From Acetobacteraceae bacterium (GTDB lineage: Bacteria; Pseudomonadota; Alphaproteobacteria; Acetobacterales; Acetobacteraceae), in assembly GCA_947475245.1 (NCBI GenBank), contig CANJLW010000002.1, forward strand, positions 62,001-126,000: 64,000 bases of DNA, read 5' to 3'. The notes beneath the pieces were generated by a model. It saw only the letters and a program-made list of their open reading frames with translations, had not been told where the DNA came from and ran no database searches. A program made the translations under genes and the position numbers. Numbering within the stretch: the first letter of the stretch is position 1; the number at the start of each line of letters is the position of its first letter. Below, in pieces: positions 41,967 to 50,653 of this stretch.

Positions 41967-43490
41967 ATGCCGACCCGCGTGCAGTACCCTGATTCCATTG
42001 AACCCTTGGTGCAATTTATCGAGGAAACGCCCCGCGATAAGATCGTGGATCTTACGCTCGACAAGCTCCGGGCAGGCGTTCCGATCCAGACCATGCTGAC
42101 CGCGTCCGCATTGGCGGTCACGCGTTCCTCCGACCTGCCGCCCGGCCACCATGGCGGCCCGTTGCACCCGCTGGCGGGATTGTATGCGATTTCGAAATTG
42201 GTTGAGCGGCTGGAGGGCGAGGAACGCTTCCTTCCGGTTCTGCAACACGTCGCCCTGTCGAACAAGCATATCCACGACCCGGTGACGAGCCCCTATATGC
42301 TGTTGGAATTCGCCCCCCTCGACCCCGGCAGCGCCGCCGTGTCGCGCATGGCCTATTTGGCGGCCGACGGCAGCGACGAAGTGTCGAGCGGTCGCGGCGC
42401 CGAAGCGGCGAAAGAAGCGTTCAAGACCGCCGTCAACCGCGGCGAAAGCAACAAGGCGGACCATCTGTTCCAATGGCTGTGGGATAACGTGCCGCCGATT
42501 GAAGCGTTCGACCTGCTCATGAGCGTGGCGATCCCGAAGAATGCCCTCGACGACCATTACTTTATCTTCCCGGCCAATACCTGGCGATACATGGAAAACT
42601 ACGGGAAGGAATACCTTAAGGTGCTGATGCGCCCGGCTGTGCGCTATGTCACGCGGTTCCCGACCTTCCGCGTGCTGCCCGACATTGACGCGCTGATCGA
42701 GGAGCATCAACTCCTGTCCCGCGTCCTGCGCCAACGCACCGGCGACGACGAAACCGCCGAGATCGGCCGTATCGGCGAAGCGATCGGTAGCTGCAATTCC
42801 TACAACGACATTCCCAAGATGTTGGCCAAGGCGCTTGCCGACGGCCTGTCCCTGGAAGGCGCGGGCGAAGCCTTGTCGATCGGTGCCGCCGGTCTGTTCC
42901 TGCGCTCGTTGACCGGCAATCCGATGGATGTGCATCTGCACACCAGCGCCAATCTCCGCCGCTGGCTGCTGAAGCTCGACGGGCTCAGCATGCGTAATAA
43001 GCTGATGGTGCTGCTGTTCTGGCACACTGGGCCGGAGGTCAAATCGACTCAGTACCGGATGGAGCCGACGGTACAGCCGGATATGGCCGCCGTCGCCGCC
43101 CTGCCGCACCTGTCGCAGGAAGACCTGCTGGATGCCATTACGCAAAGCATCTTCACGCAACCGCCGACGGATTGGTCCACGGTGACCAACCTGGGCAAGA
43201 TGATCGCCGTTCCGGAAGTCAAGGACACCGTCAATCTGGCCCAGCAATACGTGACCCTGGGCTACGACGCGGAAGCCTTCATCAAGCGTCTCGGCGAAAT
43301 CGTCTGCCACGACAGTTTCACCGAAATGCACGCCTTCAAACACCACCAGGCCATCGTCGAGGAATTCTACGCCACGCGTGAGCCGTGGCGTTGGATGCAC
43401 CTGGTCTCCGGCGCCATGGCGGCGGCGATTTCCTTCGGCAAGAACATGGAAGTCTACGAAGGCGCGTTGGATCTGATGCACGCGGCCTGA
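41967..43490 (+). CDS. Uncharacterised conserved-looking protein (507 aa)
   Basis: Long ORF with its own intergenic region, a plausible RBS (ATAGGAGTCCGCC) and a downstream intrinsic terminator. No family I recognise. Confidence 0.75.
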   Translation: MPTRVQYPDSIEPLVQFIEETPRDKIVDLTLDKLRAGVPIQTMLTASALAVTRSSDLPPGHHGGPLHPLAGLYAISKLVERLEGEERFLPVLQHVALSNKHIHDPVTSPYMLLEFAPLDPGSAAVSRMAYLAADGSDEVSSGRGAEAAKEAFKTAVNRGESNKADHLFQWLWDNVPPIEAFDLLMSVAIPKNALDDHYFIFPANTWRYMENYGKEYLKVLMRPAVRYVTRFPTFRVLPDIDALIEEHQLLSRVLRQRTGDDETAEIGRIGEAIGSCNSYNDIPKMLAKALADGLSLEGAGEALSIGAAGLFLRSLTGNPMDVHLHTSANLRRWLLKLDGLSMRNKLMVLLFWHTGPEVKSTQYRMEPTVQPDMAAVAALPHLSQEDLLDAITQSIFTQPPTDWSTVTNLGKMIAVPEVKDTVNLAQQYVTLGYDAEAFIKRLGEIVCHDSFTEMHAFKHHQAIVEEFYATREPWRWMHLVSGAMAAAISFGKNMEVYEGALDLMHAA

Positions 43491-43500
43491 TTGCCGCTAC

Positions 43501-43543
43501 AGCCGAATCGCCGGTGGTTTCCGGCGGTTCGGCTTATTTTTTA
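43501..43543 (+). terminator. Rho-independent terminator between convergent genes
   Basis: AGCCGAATCGCCGG-TGGTTT-CCGGCGGTTCGGCT followed by TATTTTTTAT; also overlaps the panB stop on the opposite strand. Confidence 0.85.
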
Positions 43544-44343
43544 TCCTCGAAGCAATGCTCCGCGGCGGGAAACCGTCTGGCGCGGACATCCGCGGCATAG
43601 GCCTGGATGGCTTCGCCGATGGTGCCGGCAACCTCCGCGTAGCGCTTCACGAATTTGGGTCGGAATTCCGTAAACAGCCCGATCACGTCGTCGATCACCA
43701 GGATTTGCCCGTCGCACGCGGCGGATGCGCCGATGCCGATCGTCGGGCTTTCGATCCGATTGGTGATGGCGCGCGCCAGGGATTCCGTCGTCTTTTCGAT
43801 CACGACGCTGAAGGCACCGGCATTCGACACCGCCACCGCGTCGGCCAGGATAGATGCGGCTTCCGCCGCACCGCGACCGCGCACGCCATAGCCGCCCAGC
43901 GCGTTCACCGATTGCGGGGTCAGACCGATATGCGCCATGACCGGCACACCGCGACTGGTCAGAAACCGGATCGTCTCGGCCATTTCCGCCCCGCCTTCCA
44001 GCTTGACCGACGCGCAGCCGGTTTCCGCCATCACGAGCGATGCGGTGCGAAACGCCTGAGCGGGCGACTCCTCGTACGACCCGAACGGCAGATCGACCAC
44101 AACGCACCCATGCCGCGCGCTTCTCGCCACCGCTCGGCCGTGCGCGATCATCATTTCGACGGTGACGCCCACGGTGCTGGTCATGCCGTAAATGGTCATG
44201 GCCAGGGAATCACCGACCAGGATCAGATCGACATGCGCATCGATCAGCTTGGTCGTCTGGGCCGTGTAACTGGTCAGACAGACGATCGGTTCCCCGCCTT
44301 TGCGCGCGCGGATGGCCGGAGGTGTGATTTGTTTCATGGTCAT
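43534..44343 (-). CDS. panB: 3-methyl-2-oxobutanoate hydroxymethyltransferase
   Basis: [76 protein letters not shown]. Confidence 0.95.
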   Translation of the reverse strand: MTMKQITPPAIRARKGGEPIVCLTSYTAQTTKLIDAHVDLILVGDSLAMTIYGMTSTVGVTVEMMIAHGRAVARSARHGCVVVDLPFGSYEESPAQAFRTASLVMAETGCASVKLEGGAEMAETIRFLTSRGVPVMAHIGLTPQSVNALGGYGVRGRGAAEAASILADAVAVSNAGAFSVVIEKTTESLARAITNRIESPTIGIGASAACDGQILVIDDVIGLFTEFRPKFVKRYAEVAGTIGEAIQAYAADVRARRFPAAEHCFEDKK

Positions 44344-45389
44344 TTGAAGCGCGGCATCACGTCCTGGCACAGCAGGCGTAAGGCCTCCATCTCGTGGTGG
44401 TGCGCGACTTTGCCGCCGCAGTTCAGCTCGACCAGGATCCCGTCCAGACCCAGATCGGCGCGCAGATCGGCGAGTTGTTGAGAGACAGAATCCGGCGTGC
44501 CGATCAGCACTGTGCCCCTGATCGCCTCGTCATAGGTAATGGTCATCAGCCGTTCGGCGGTGCGTGCCCGTTTCTCGGCGCCGTCCATTCCCGCGCGTTT
44601 GGCCGAATCAGCCAGCAGCGCGCCCTGGGCGCGGTAATAATGGATCAGACTGGCCTCGGATTCAGCCCGCGCGGCCTCCGCCGTCGCGGCGATATAGCCG
44701 GGCGCGCGCAGATAGACCTGACCTTCGCCGGGATGCCCTGCTTCGCGCCAGGCCTGCCGGTAGGCGGCAATCTGCGGGGCAAGAAGGCGCGCGTCTTCGT
44801 GCCGCACTGCCAGGAAGATCGGCTTACCCTGCTGACCGATGGCGAGGAACGTATCGGCGCTGGTCGCCGCGACCCTGATCGCGGGCATCGGCTGTTGGAA
44901 CGGGCGAGGGGTGACCGTCACATCCTCGAACCTGAAATAGGTTCCGTTGTGGGAGAACACCGGTTCGGCCCAGGCACGTTGAATGATCTCCAACGTTTCG
45001 TTGAACCGATCCTTACTCTCGGCATAGGGAACGTTATAAGCCTCGTAGGTCTTGGCTACGCCACTACGCCCGACGCCGAAAATCAATCGTCCGCCGCTGA
45101 TCTGATCGACCGTTGCGGCTTCCTCGGCGATGCGCAGCGGATTGCCGAGCGGAAGGACCTGAACGCCGATGCCGATTTTCATGCGGCTGGTGCGGGCGGC
45201 GATGGCGCTGGCGACGCACATCGGGGACGACAGGATGGAACGCGACGGATCAAAATGCAGTTCCGCCAGCCACATGACATCCAACCCCCAGCGCTCCGCG
45301 CCATCGACGATGTCGAAGGCTTCCGCGAACGCTTCCGAGTCCGGACGGCCGATCAGCGACGGGAACTCGTGGAAGACGCCGAACTCCAT
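44340..45389 (-). CDS. LLM class flavin-dependent oxidoreductase
   Basis: Luciferase-like fold sequence ([21 protein letters not shown]...[77 protein letters not shown]). Confidence 0.9.
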   Translation of the reverse strand: MEFGVFHEFPSLIGRPDSEAFAEAFDIVDGAERWGLDVMWLAELHFDPSRSILSSPMCVASAIAARTSRMKIGIGVQVLPLGNPLRIAEEAATVDQISGGRLIFGVGRSGVAKTYEAYNVPYAESKDRFNETLEIIQRAWAEPVFSHNGTYFRFEDVTVTPRPFQQPMPAIRVAATSADTFLAIGQQGKPIFLAVRHEDARLLAPQIAAYRQAWREAGHPGEGQVYLRAPGYIAATAEAARAESEASLIHYYRAQGALLADSAKRAGMDGAEKRARTAERLMTITYDEAIRGTVLIGTPDSVSQQLADLRADLGLDGILVELNCGGKVAHHHEMEALRLLCQDVMPRFK

Positions 45390-45541
45390 CGGGGGAACCT
45401 TTCCTTGGACGTGCTTTGCCGGCGCGATAACGGCATCGCGGCGCGGACCCGTCAACCTCGCCTCCGGCGAGGCAGGCATTCGCGGTTGCGGATGGAAGCA
45501 GTCATGCCTAGTTTAGTCTGGTCTGGCTAAGGAAGTATCGA

Positions 45542-45787
45542 ATGCGTACCGTGAACATGCTTGAAGCAAAGTCGACCCTGTCGCGGTTGGTGGAGGCCGT
45601 GGAGAGCGGTTCGGAAACCGAGATTGTCATCGCACGCAACGGCCGTCCGGCAGCGCGCCTGATGCCGCTGAAAGCGGTATCGACCAGCAAGCGATTGGGC
45701 ATCGCCAAAGGGAAATTTGAGGCTCCCGATGACATCGACGCCCACAACGATCTGATCCTGGCGTTGTTTCACGGCGCCGAGGAATGA
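45542..45787 (+). CDS. Type II antitoxin, Phd/YefM family
   Basis: MRTVNMLEAKSTLSRLVEAVESGSETEIVIARNGRPAARLMPL; ATGA overlap with a downstream PIN-domain gene. Confidence 0.9.
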   Translation: MRTVNMLEAKSTLSRLVEAVESGSETEIVIARNGRPAARLMPLKAVSTSKRLGIAKGKFEAPDDIDAHNDLILALFHGAEE

Positions 45788-46179
45788 GGTTACTGCTCGA
45801 CACGCATATCGCGCTGTGGGCCGTCGCCGCCCCCGAAAAACTGTCCGCCGAGGCGCGTGATCTGATCGACGATGGTGCCAACCAAATCATCGTCAGCGCG
45901 GTCACGATCTGGGAAATCGGGATCAAGCGCGCCTTGGGTCGTCGCGGGCTGGGCGCGATGCCGATCGGGGCGGCGGATGCCTTGGCTTACTTCCGCGCCG
46001 CCGAGTTCGACATTCTCGACGTATCCGCCGCCCACGCCGTCGCGGTAGAAGCGCTGCCGCCGCTGCACGCCGATCCGTTCGACCGTATTCTGGTGGCCCA
46101 GGCACTGACCGAGCCGCTGCGACTGCTGACGCGCGACCCAAAGGTCGCCGCCTATAGCGATACAATCATCCTCGCCTGA
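45784..46179 (+). CDS. Type II toxin, VapC-like PIN-domain ribonuclease
   Basis: LLLDTHIALWAV; VSAVTIWEIGIKRALG; LPPLHADPFDRILVAQALTEPLRLLTRD (PIN acidic residues). Confidence 0.92.
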   Translation: MRLLLDTHIALWAVAAPEKLSAEARDLIDDGANQIIVSAVTIWEIGIKRALGRRGLGAMPIGAADALAYFRAAEFDILDVSAAHAVAVEALPPLHADPFDRILVAQALTEPLRLLTRDPKVAAYSDTIILA

Positions 46180-46217
46180 CCGAACCACCCTTGCCGGATC
46201 GGACCGGATTGCCCTTG

Positions 46218-46247
46218 ATATGCCCAAACCATGGGAGTTTGGCATAT
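46218..46247. promoter_or_regulatory. Inverted repeat spanning the SDR translation start region
   Basis: ATATGCCCAAAC-catggga-GTTTGGCATAT: arms complementary except for one extra C. Confidence 0.6.
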
Positions 46248-46974
46248 GACAGGCCGGTTCAGCGGACGTACGGCGGTTGTTACGGGTGGCGCGGCGGGCA
46301 TCGGAGCGGGCATCGCGCAACGCCTGACCGCCGAAGGCGCGCGCGTCGCGTTGTGGGATCGTGACGAGGGAGCACTGGCGCGCTCCGGCGCGGCGCACAC
46401 AGTCGTGCTCGATGTCGCCGATTCCGCGGCCGTACATCGGGCGGCCGCCGACAGCGCCGCCGCACTGGGCAAGATCGACATCCTGGTCGCTTCCGCCGGC
46501 ATCACCGGTCCGAACCACACGGTGTGGGACTACCCGGTAGAAGCCTGGGACAAGGTAATCGACGTCAACCTCAAGGGCGTCTTTTACTGCAATCGCGCCG
46601 TTGTGCCGTTCATGCAGTCCAACGGCTACGGCCGCATCGTCAACATCGCCTCCATCGCCGGTAAGGAAGGCAACCCCAACGCCTCCGCCTATTCGGCGTC
46701 GAAGGCCGGCGTGATCGGCCTGACCAAGTCCCTCGGCAAGGAGTTGGCCGCGACCGAAATCCGCGTCAACTGCGTCACCCCCGCCGCTGTAAAGACCGCC
46801 ATCTTCGAACAGATGACGCAGCAGCAGATCGACTGGATGCTGTCGAAAATCCCCATCGGCCGCTTCGGCGGCATCGACGAAGTCACTTCCCTCGTGTGCT
46901 GGCTTGCCAGCGAGGAATGCAGTTTCTCGACCGGAGCCGTCTTCGATGTCTCCGGCGGGCGTGCCACATACTGA
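46246..46974 (+). CDS. SDR family NAD(P)-dependent oxidoreductase
   Basis: VTGGAAGIGAGIAQRL; NIASIAGKEGNPNASAYSASKAGVIGLTKSLGKEL (YxxxK). Start at 46246 or 46231. Confidence 0.92.
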   Translation: MTGRFSGRTAVVTGGAAGIGAGIAQRLTAEGARVALWDRDEGALARSGAAHTVVLDVADSAAVHRAAADSAAALGKIDILVASAGITGPNHTVWDYPVEAWDKVIDVNLKGVFYCNRAVVPFMQSNGYGRIVNIASIAGKEGNPNASAYSASKAGVIGLTKSLGKELAATEIRVNCVTPAAVKTAIFEQMTQQQIDWMLSKIPIGRFGGIDEVTSLVCWLASEECSFSTGAVFDVSGGRATY

Positions 46975-46989
46975 TCCGGAGAGCGAACG

Positions 46990-48399
46990 ATGGATTCCGA
47001 AACACTGGGATTTATGCCGGCGACCGAAGCCGCCGAGCTGATCCGCACCAAACGCCTGTCGCCGGTCGAATACATGCAGGCACTGCTCGATCGCATCGCG
47101 GCCAAGGAACCCCGCGTCAACGCCTTCGCCCATCTTGCGGCGGATCGGGCCATGGACGGCGCGCGCAAGGCGGAGGCCGCGCTGATGAGCGGCGCGCGCA
47201 TCGGCCGGTTGCACGGCATACCGGCGACGATCAAGGATCTCGCCTGGACCAAGGACATGCCGACGCAAAACGGCAGCCTGATCTTCAAGGGCAATCAGCC
47301 GACCGAGGACACCCCGGTCGTGCCGCGCCTGCAGGACGAAGGCGCGATCATTCTCGGCAAGACCACGACCTCGGAATTCGGGTGGACCGGCGTGTCGCAC
47401 AGCCCGCTGACCGGCATCACCCATAACCCCTGGAAGTTCGGCATGAACGCCGGCGCGTCCTCGGCCGGTGCCGGCGCGGCATCCGCCGCCGGGTTCGGCC
47501 CGCTGCACCAGGGCAGCGACGGCGCCGGCTCGATCCGCATGCCGTCGCATTTCTGCGGGGTCTTCGGGATCAAGCCGAGCTTCGGCCGCGTTCCCTATTA
47601 TCCGGTCGGCACCGGGGATCTGACCTCGCACATGGGGCCGATGACCCGCACCGTGGCCGACAGCGCGCTGATGCTGGAGGTTATGGCGGGACCGCACCCG
47701 CTGGATTACACAACACTGGAAGCCGGCCCGGCGCATTACCTCGCGCGCCTGCAGGAAGGCATCAAGGGCAAGCGGGTCGCCTTCAGCCCCGATCTCGGCC
47801 TCGCCCGCGTCGATCCGGATGTCGCCGCCCTGGTCCGCAAAGCAGCCGAACGCTTCACCGAGCTCGGCGCGATCGTCGAGGAGGTCAAAACACCCTGGGC
47901 CGCGCCCGGCCCGGAACTGATCCGCTTCTTCTGGTCCGCCCACATGACCCGGCTGAAGCCGCATCTGGCCAAGTGGGAAAGCCAGATGGATCCGGGCCTG
48001 GTTGCCTGCATCAAGGCGTCCGAAAACATCTCGGTCGCCGACTATCAGGCCGCCCGCGAGCGCAAGATGCCCTATATCGCCAACATCCATCGTTGGTTCG
48101 AGGATTGGGACTTCCTGCTCACCCCCTCGGCGTCCGTCGCCGCCTTCCCGGCGGAGAAGCTGATGCCCGATCATTGGCCATCGCACGACTGGGATTGGGT
48201 AAGCTGGGCGGAGTTCTCCTATCCGTTCAACATGTCCTGGAACCCGGCGGCCAGCGTCCCCTGCGGCTTTACCGCTGACGGATTGCCGGTGGGCCTGCAG
48301 ATCGTCGGCAAACGCTTCGACGATCTGGGTGTGCTGCAGGCGTCCGCCGCGTTCGAGCAGGCCCAGCCCTGGGCGCAAAAACGCCCCGTACTGACCTGA
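46990..48399 (+). CDS. Amidase (amidase signature family)
   Basis: GIPATIKDLAWTKDMPTQNGS; NAGASSAGAGAASAAGFGPLHQGSDGAGSIRMPSHFCGVFGIKPSFGRVP (Ser-Ser-Lys type signature). Confidence 0.93.
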   Translation: MDSETLGFMPATEAAELIRTKRLSPVEYMQALLDRIAAKEPRVNAFAHLAADRAMDGARKAEAALMSGARIGRLHGIPATIKDLAWTKDMPTQNGSLIFKGNQPTEDTPVVPRLQDEGAIILGKTTTSEFGWTGVSHSPLTGITHNPWKFGMNAGASSAGAGAASAAGFGPLHQGSDGAGSIRMPSHFCGVFGIKPSFGRVPYYPVGTGDLTSHMGPMTRTVADSALMLEVMAGPHPLDYTTLEAGPAHYLARLQEGIKGKRVAFSPDLGLARVDPDVAALVRKAAERFTELGAIVEEVKTPWAAPGPELIRFFWSAHMTRLKPHLAKWESQMDPGLVACIKASENISVADYQAARERKMPYIANIHRWFEDWDFLLTPSASVAAFPAEKLMPDHWPSHDWDWVSWAEFSYPFNMSWNPAASVPCGFTADGLPVGLQIVGKRFDDLGVLQASAAFEQAQPWAQKRPVLT

Positions 48400-48404
48400 C
48401 GGGA

Positions 48405-49262
48405 TTGACGTCCCGCGACCTGCTCGCGCTGAACGACCTGCCGGCCGCCACGATCCAGCGTATCCTCGAACGCGCGCAGGATCTGGCGCTGGCCTGGGCG
48501 GAACGCCGTATGCCGAACAGCCTGGAGGGCCGACGTGTTGCGCTGATCGTCAACGATGACGGTTGGCGCAACACCACCGCGTTCGACCTCGGGATCTCCG
48601 CGATGGGCGGGACCTGCGTGCACGCGCCGATGCGGCTGGATCGGCGGGAGGATGTTCCCGATCTCGCCGCCTACCTCGATAACTGGTTCGATGCGATCGT
48701 CAGTCGCACGCCGGAGCTCGCGAGCCTGCGGGCGCTGGCGGATGCGGCCCGCGCACCGGTCGTCAATGCTCGAACGAAGCAAAACCACCCATGCGAGGTC
48801 CTGGGCGATTTGGCATTCCATCGGCACCGCGGGGCCGCAAGGGACGATATCGTGGTGGCCGTGGTCGCGCCCGCCGCGAACATCCTGGGGTCATGGATCG
48901 AAGCCGCCGCGGGGCTGCCCTTGCGCGTCGTGCAGATTTACCCCGAACCTTGGCATGCCGAGGTTGGAACGCGGTTTCACGCCGTATCGGATATGCGTGC
49001 CCTGGCCGAGGCCGACGTGATCGTCACCGATTGCTGGCCGTCAGACGCCGGTCCCGAAGTCTTACTGCCCTACCAGATCACCGCAGCGGTGCTCGATCGG
49101 CTGCGTCCCAACGTCGCCTTTCTGCCATGCCCGCCGGTCCGGCGCGGGCAGGAAGTCTCCGCCGACGCCATGCTGCATCCGGCATGTCGGGTCATCGAGG
49201 CAAAGGCGTTCCTGTTGCACGCGCAAAATGCGGCGTTGGAATGGGTATTCGGGCGACTGTAA
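48405..49262 (+). CDS. Aspartate/ornithine carbamoyltransferase superfamily protein with degenerate carbamoyl-phosphate site
   Basis: TTG start; AF-DLGISAMGG, HPCEVLGDL, VTDCWPSDAG and FLPCPPVRRGQEV align by eye with OTCase landmarks. The STRTR position reads GWRNT. Confidence 0.75.
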   Translation: MTSRDLLALNDLPAATIQRILERAQDLALAWAERRMPNSLEGRRVALIVNDDGWRNTTAFDLGISAMGGTCVHAPMRLDRREDVPDLAAYLDNWFDAIVSRTPELASLRALADAARAPVVNARTKQNHPCEVLGDLAFHRHRGAARDDIVVAVVAPAANILGSWIEAAAGLPLRVVQIYPEPWHAEVGTRFHAVSDMRALAEADVIVTDCWPSDAGPEVLLPYQITAAVLDRLRPNVAFLPCPPVRRGQEVSADAMLHPACRVIEAKAFLLHAQNAALEWVFGRL

Positions 49263-49334
49263 CCGCCGTCTGCTTGTCGCGCCCCGTCCGATCCTTCACT
49301 CTCCGCGAACGTCCACCGCAAAAAGGATCGTCCG

Positions 49335-49844
49335 ATGGCTTTCTCCATGTACACCGCATCCGTGCCGATTTGCGCGCAGCAGCTCGCCGCGCTGTCCAAC
49401 ATCATCGACAAGGCCGCCGCGCATTGTGCCGCCAAGAAGATCGACGAGGCCGCGCTGCTCTCCGACCGCCTCTACCCCGACATGTTCCCCCTCGCTCGGC
49501 AAATTCGGCAGGCGACCGATTTCGGCCGCAACACGCCGGGTCGCCTTGCCGGCGCGACGCAGCCGGAATTCGCCGCGGTCGACGACACCAGCTTCGCCGC
49601 CGCGAAGGACCGGACCGAACGCTCCCTCGCTTTCGTCAAATCCCTGACGCCGGCGCAGATCGAGGGAACGGAAGACAAGGATATCGTCTGGATGGCCGGC
49701 ACCAACCAACGGTCAATGAAGGGGCAGGCGTACCTGTTGCACTTCGGTCTGACGAACTTCTTCTTCCACGTCACCACAGCCTATAACATCCTGCGCCATC
49801 GCGGGGTGGAGATCGGCAAGCGCGACTTCCTCGGCCCGCTGTAA
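49335..49844 (+). CDS. DUF1993 domain-containing protein
   Basis: SMYTASVPICAQQLAALSNIIDKAAAHCAAKKIDEAALLSDRLYPDMFPLARQIRQATDF; FFFHVTTAYNILRHRGVEIGKRDFLG. Confidence 0.85.
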   Translation: MAFSMYTASVPICAQQLAALSNIIDKAAAHCAAKKIDEAALLSDRLYPDMFPLARQIRQATDFGRNTPGRLAGATQPEFAAVDDTSFAAAKDRTERSLAFVKSLTPAQIEGTEDKDIVWMAGTNQRSMKGQAYLLHFGLTNFFFHVTTAYNILRHRGVEIGKRDFLGPL

Positions 49845-49856
49845 CGGCCGCGATCC

Positions 49857-50522
49857 ATGGAAGAAGCAGCGCGGGCTTTTCTGCTTGGCTTTCCCGCGCT
49901 GTTTTCCATCGTTAACCCGATCAGCGGTGCCTTCATCTTTCGGGAGGTGACCGCCGGCCGAACCGCCGAAGATCGCGCGACCCTGGCGCGATTGGTCGCA
50001 GGCTACTCGCTGATCGTGATGGTGGTCGCGCTTTGGGCCGGATCCTTTGTGTTGTCTTTCTTCGGCATCACCCTGGCCGCCTTGCGTGTCGCCGGCGGGC
50101 TGGTCGTCGCGCTCAGTGCCTGGGATCTACTCAATTCCCCCGAACGGCGAGAGAACCGCCGCCACGAACAAGGCGTTACCCTACCCGGCGCGACGGATGT
50201 GGCGCTGTTTCCGTTGACCATCCCCTTCACCACCGGACCCGGCACGATTTCGGTCGCCGTCGCCCTGGGGGCCGGGCAGGCCAGGGCGTTCAATCTTTGG
50301 TATTTCGTCGGCATGACGGCCGCCGCGGCGGCCTTGGCGGTCGCCATCTGGATCGCCTATCGCTCCGCCGATCGCATCGCGAGCCTGATGGGCTCCACCG
50401 GCACCCGAACGGTTTCCCGCCTCGCCGCATTCATCCTGCTGTGCATCGGCGTGCAAATCCTGATCGTCGGGGTGCAGGATGTGCTGGGCCCGCTGCTGCA
50501 TCCGACGCCCCCCGCCGGCTAA
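49857..50522 (+). CDS. MarC family integral membrane protein
   Basis: Multi-TM protein; FPALFSIVNPISGAFIFREVT; VALFPLTIPFTTGPGTISVAVALG. Confidence 0.9.
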   Translation: MEEAARAFLLGFPALFSIVNPISGAFIFREVTAGRTAEDRATLARLVAGYSLIVMVVALWAGSFVLSFFGITLAALRVAGGLVVALSAWDLLNSPERRENRRHEQGVTLPGATDVALFPLTIPFTTGPGTISVAVALGAGQARAFNLWYFVGMTAAAAALAVAIWIAYRSADRIASLMGSTGTRTVSRLAAFILLCIGVQILIVGVQDVLGPLLHPTPPAG

Positions 50523-50653
50523 GCGTGTCGATTTCGATGATTTCCCGCATTCCGCCTGGCGAACCCCGCTTGGCGCGACATCGTTGACCTTGCTACACTC
50601 CGCGCCCGCCTGATCGGTCTCGACACCGGATTCGGCTTGAAGGATGACGCACG

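Noticed and set aside
41910-43481. 523-aa minus-strand ORF antisense to the uncharacterised 507-aa protein
   Set aside because: The plus strand has the RBS, intergenic spacing and correctly oriented terminator; the minus ORF is rich in R/H/Q/G as expected for a shadow frame.
45790-48378. 862-aa minus-strand ORF spanning the toxin, SDR and amidase genes
   Set aside because: Antisense to three well-supported genes; long spurious antisense ORFs are expected in high-GC DNA with strong third-position bias, and the translation shows no family motifs.
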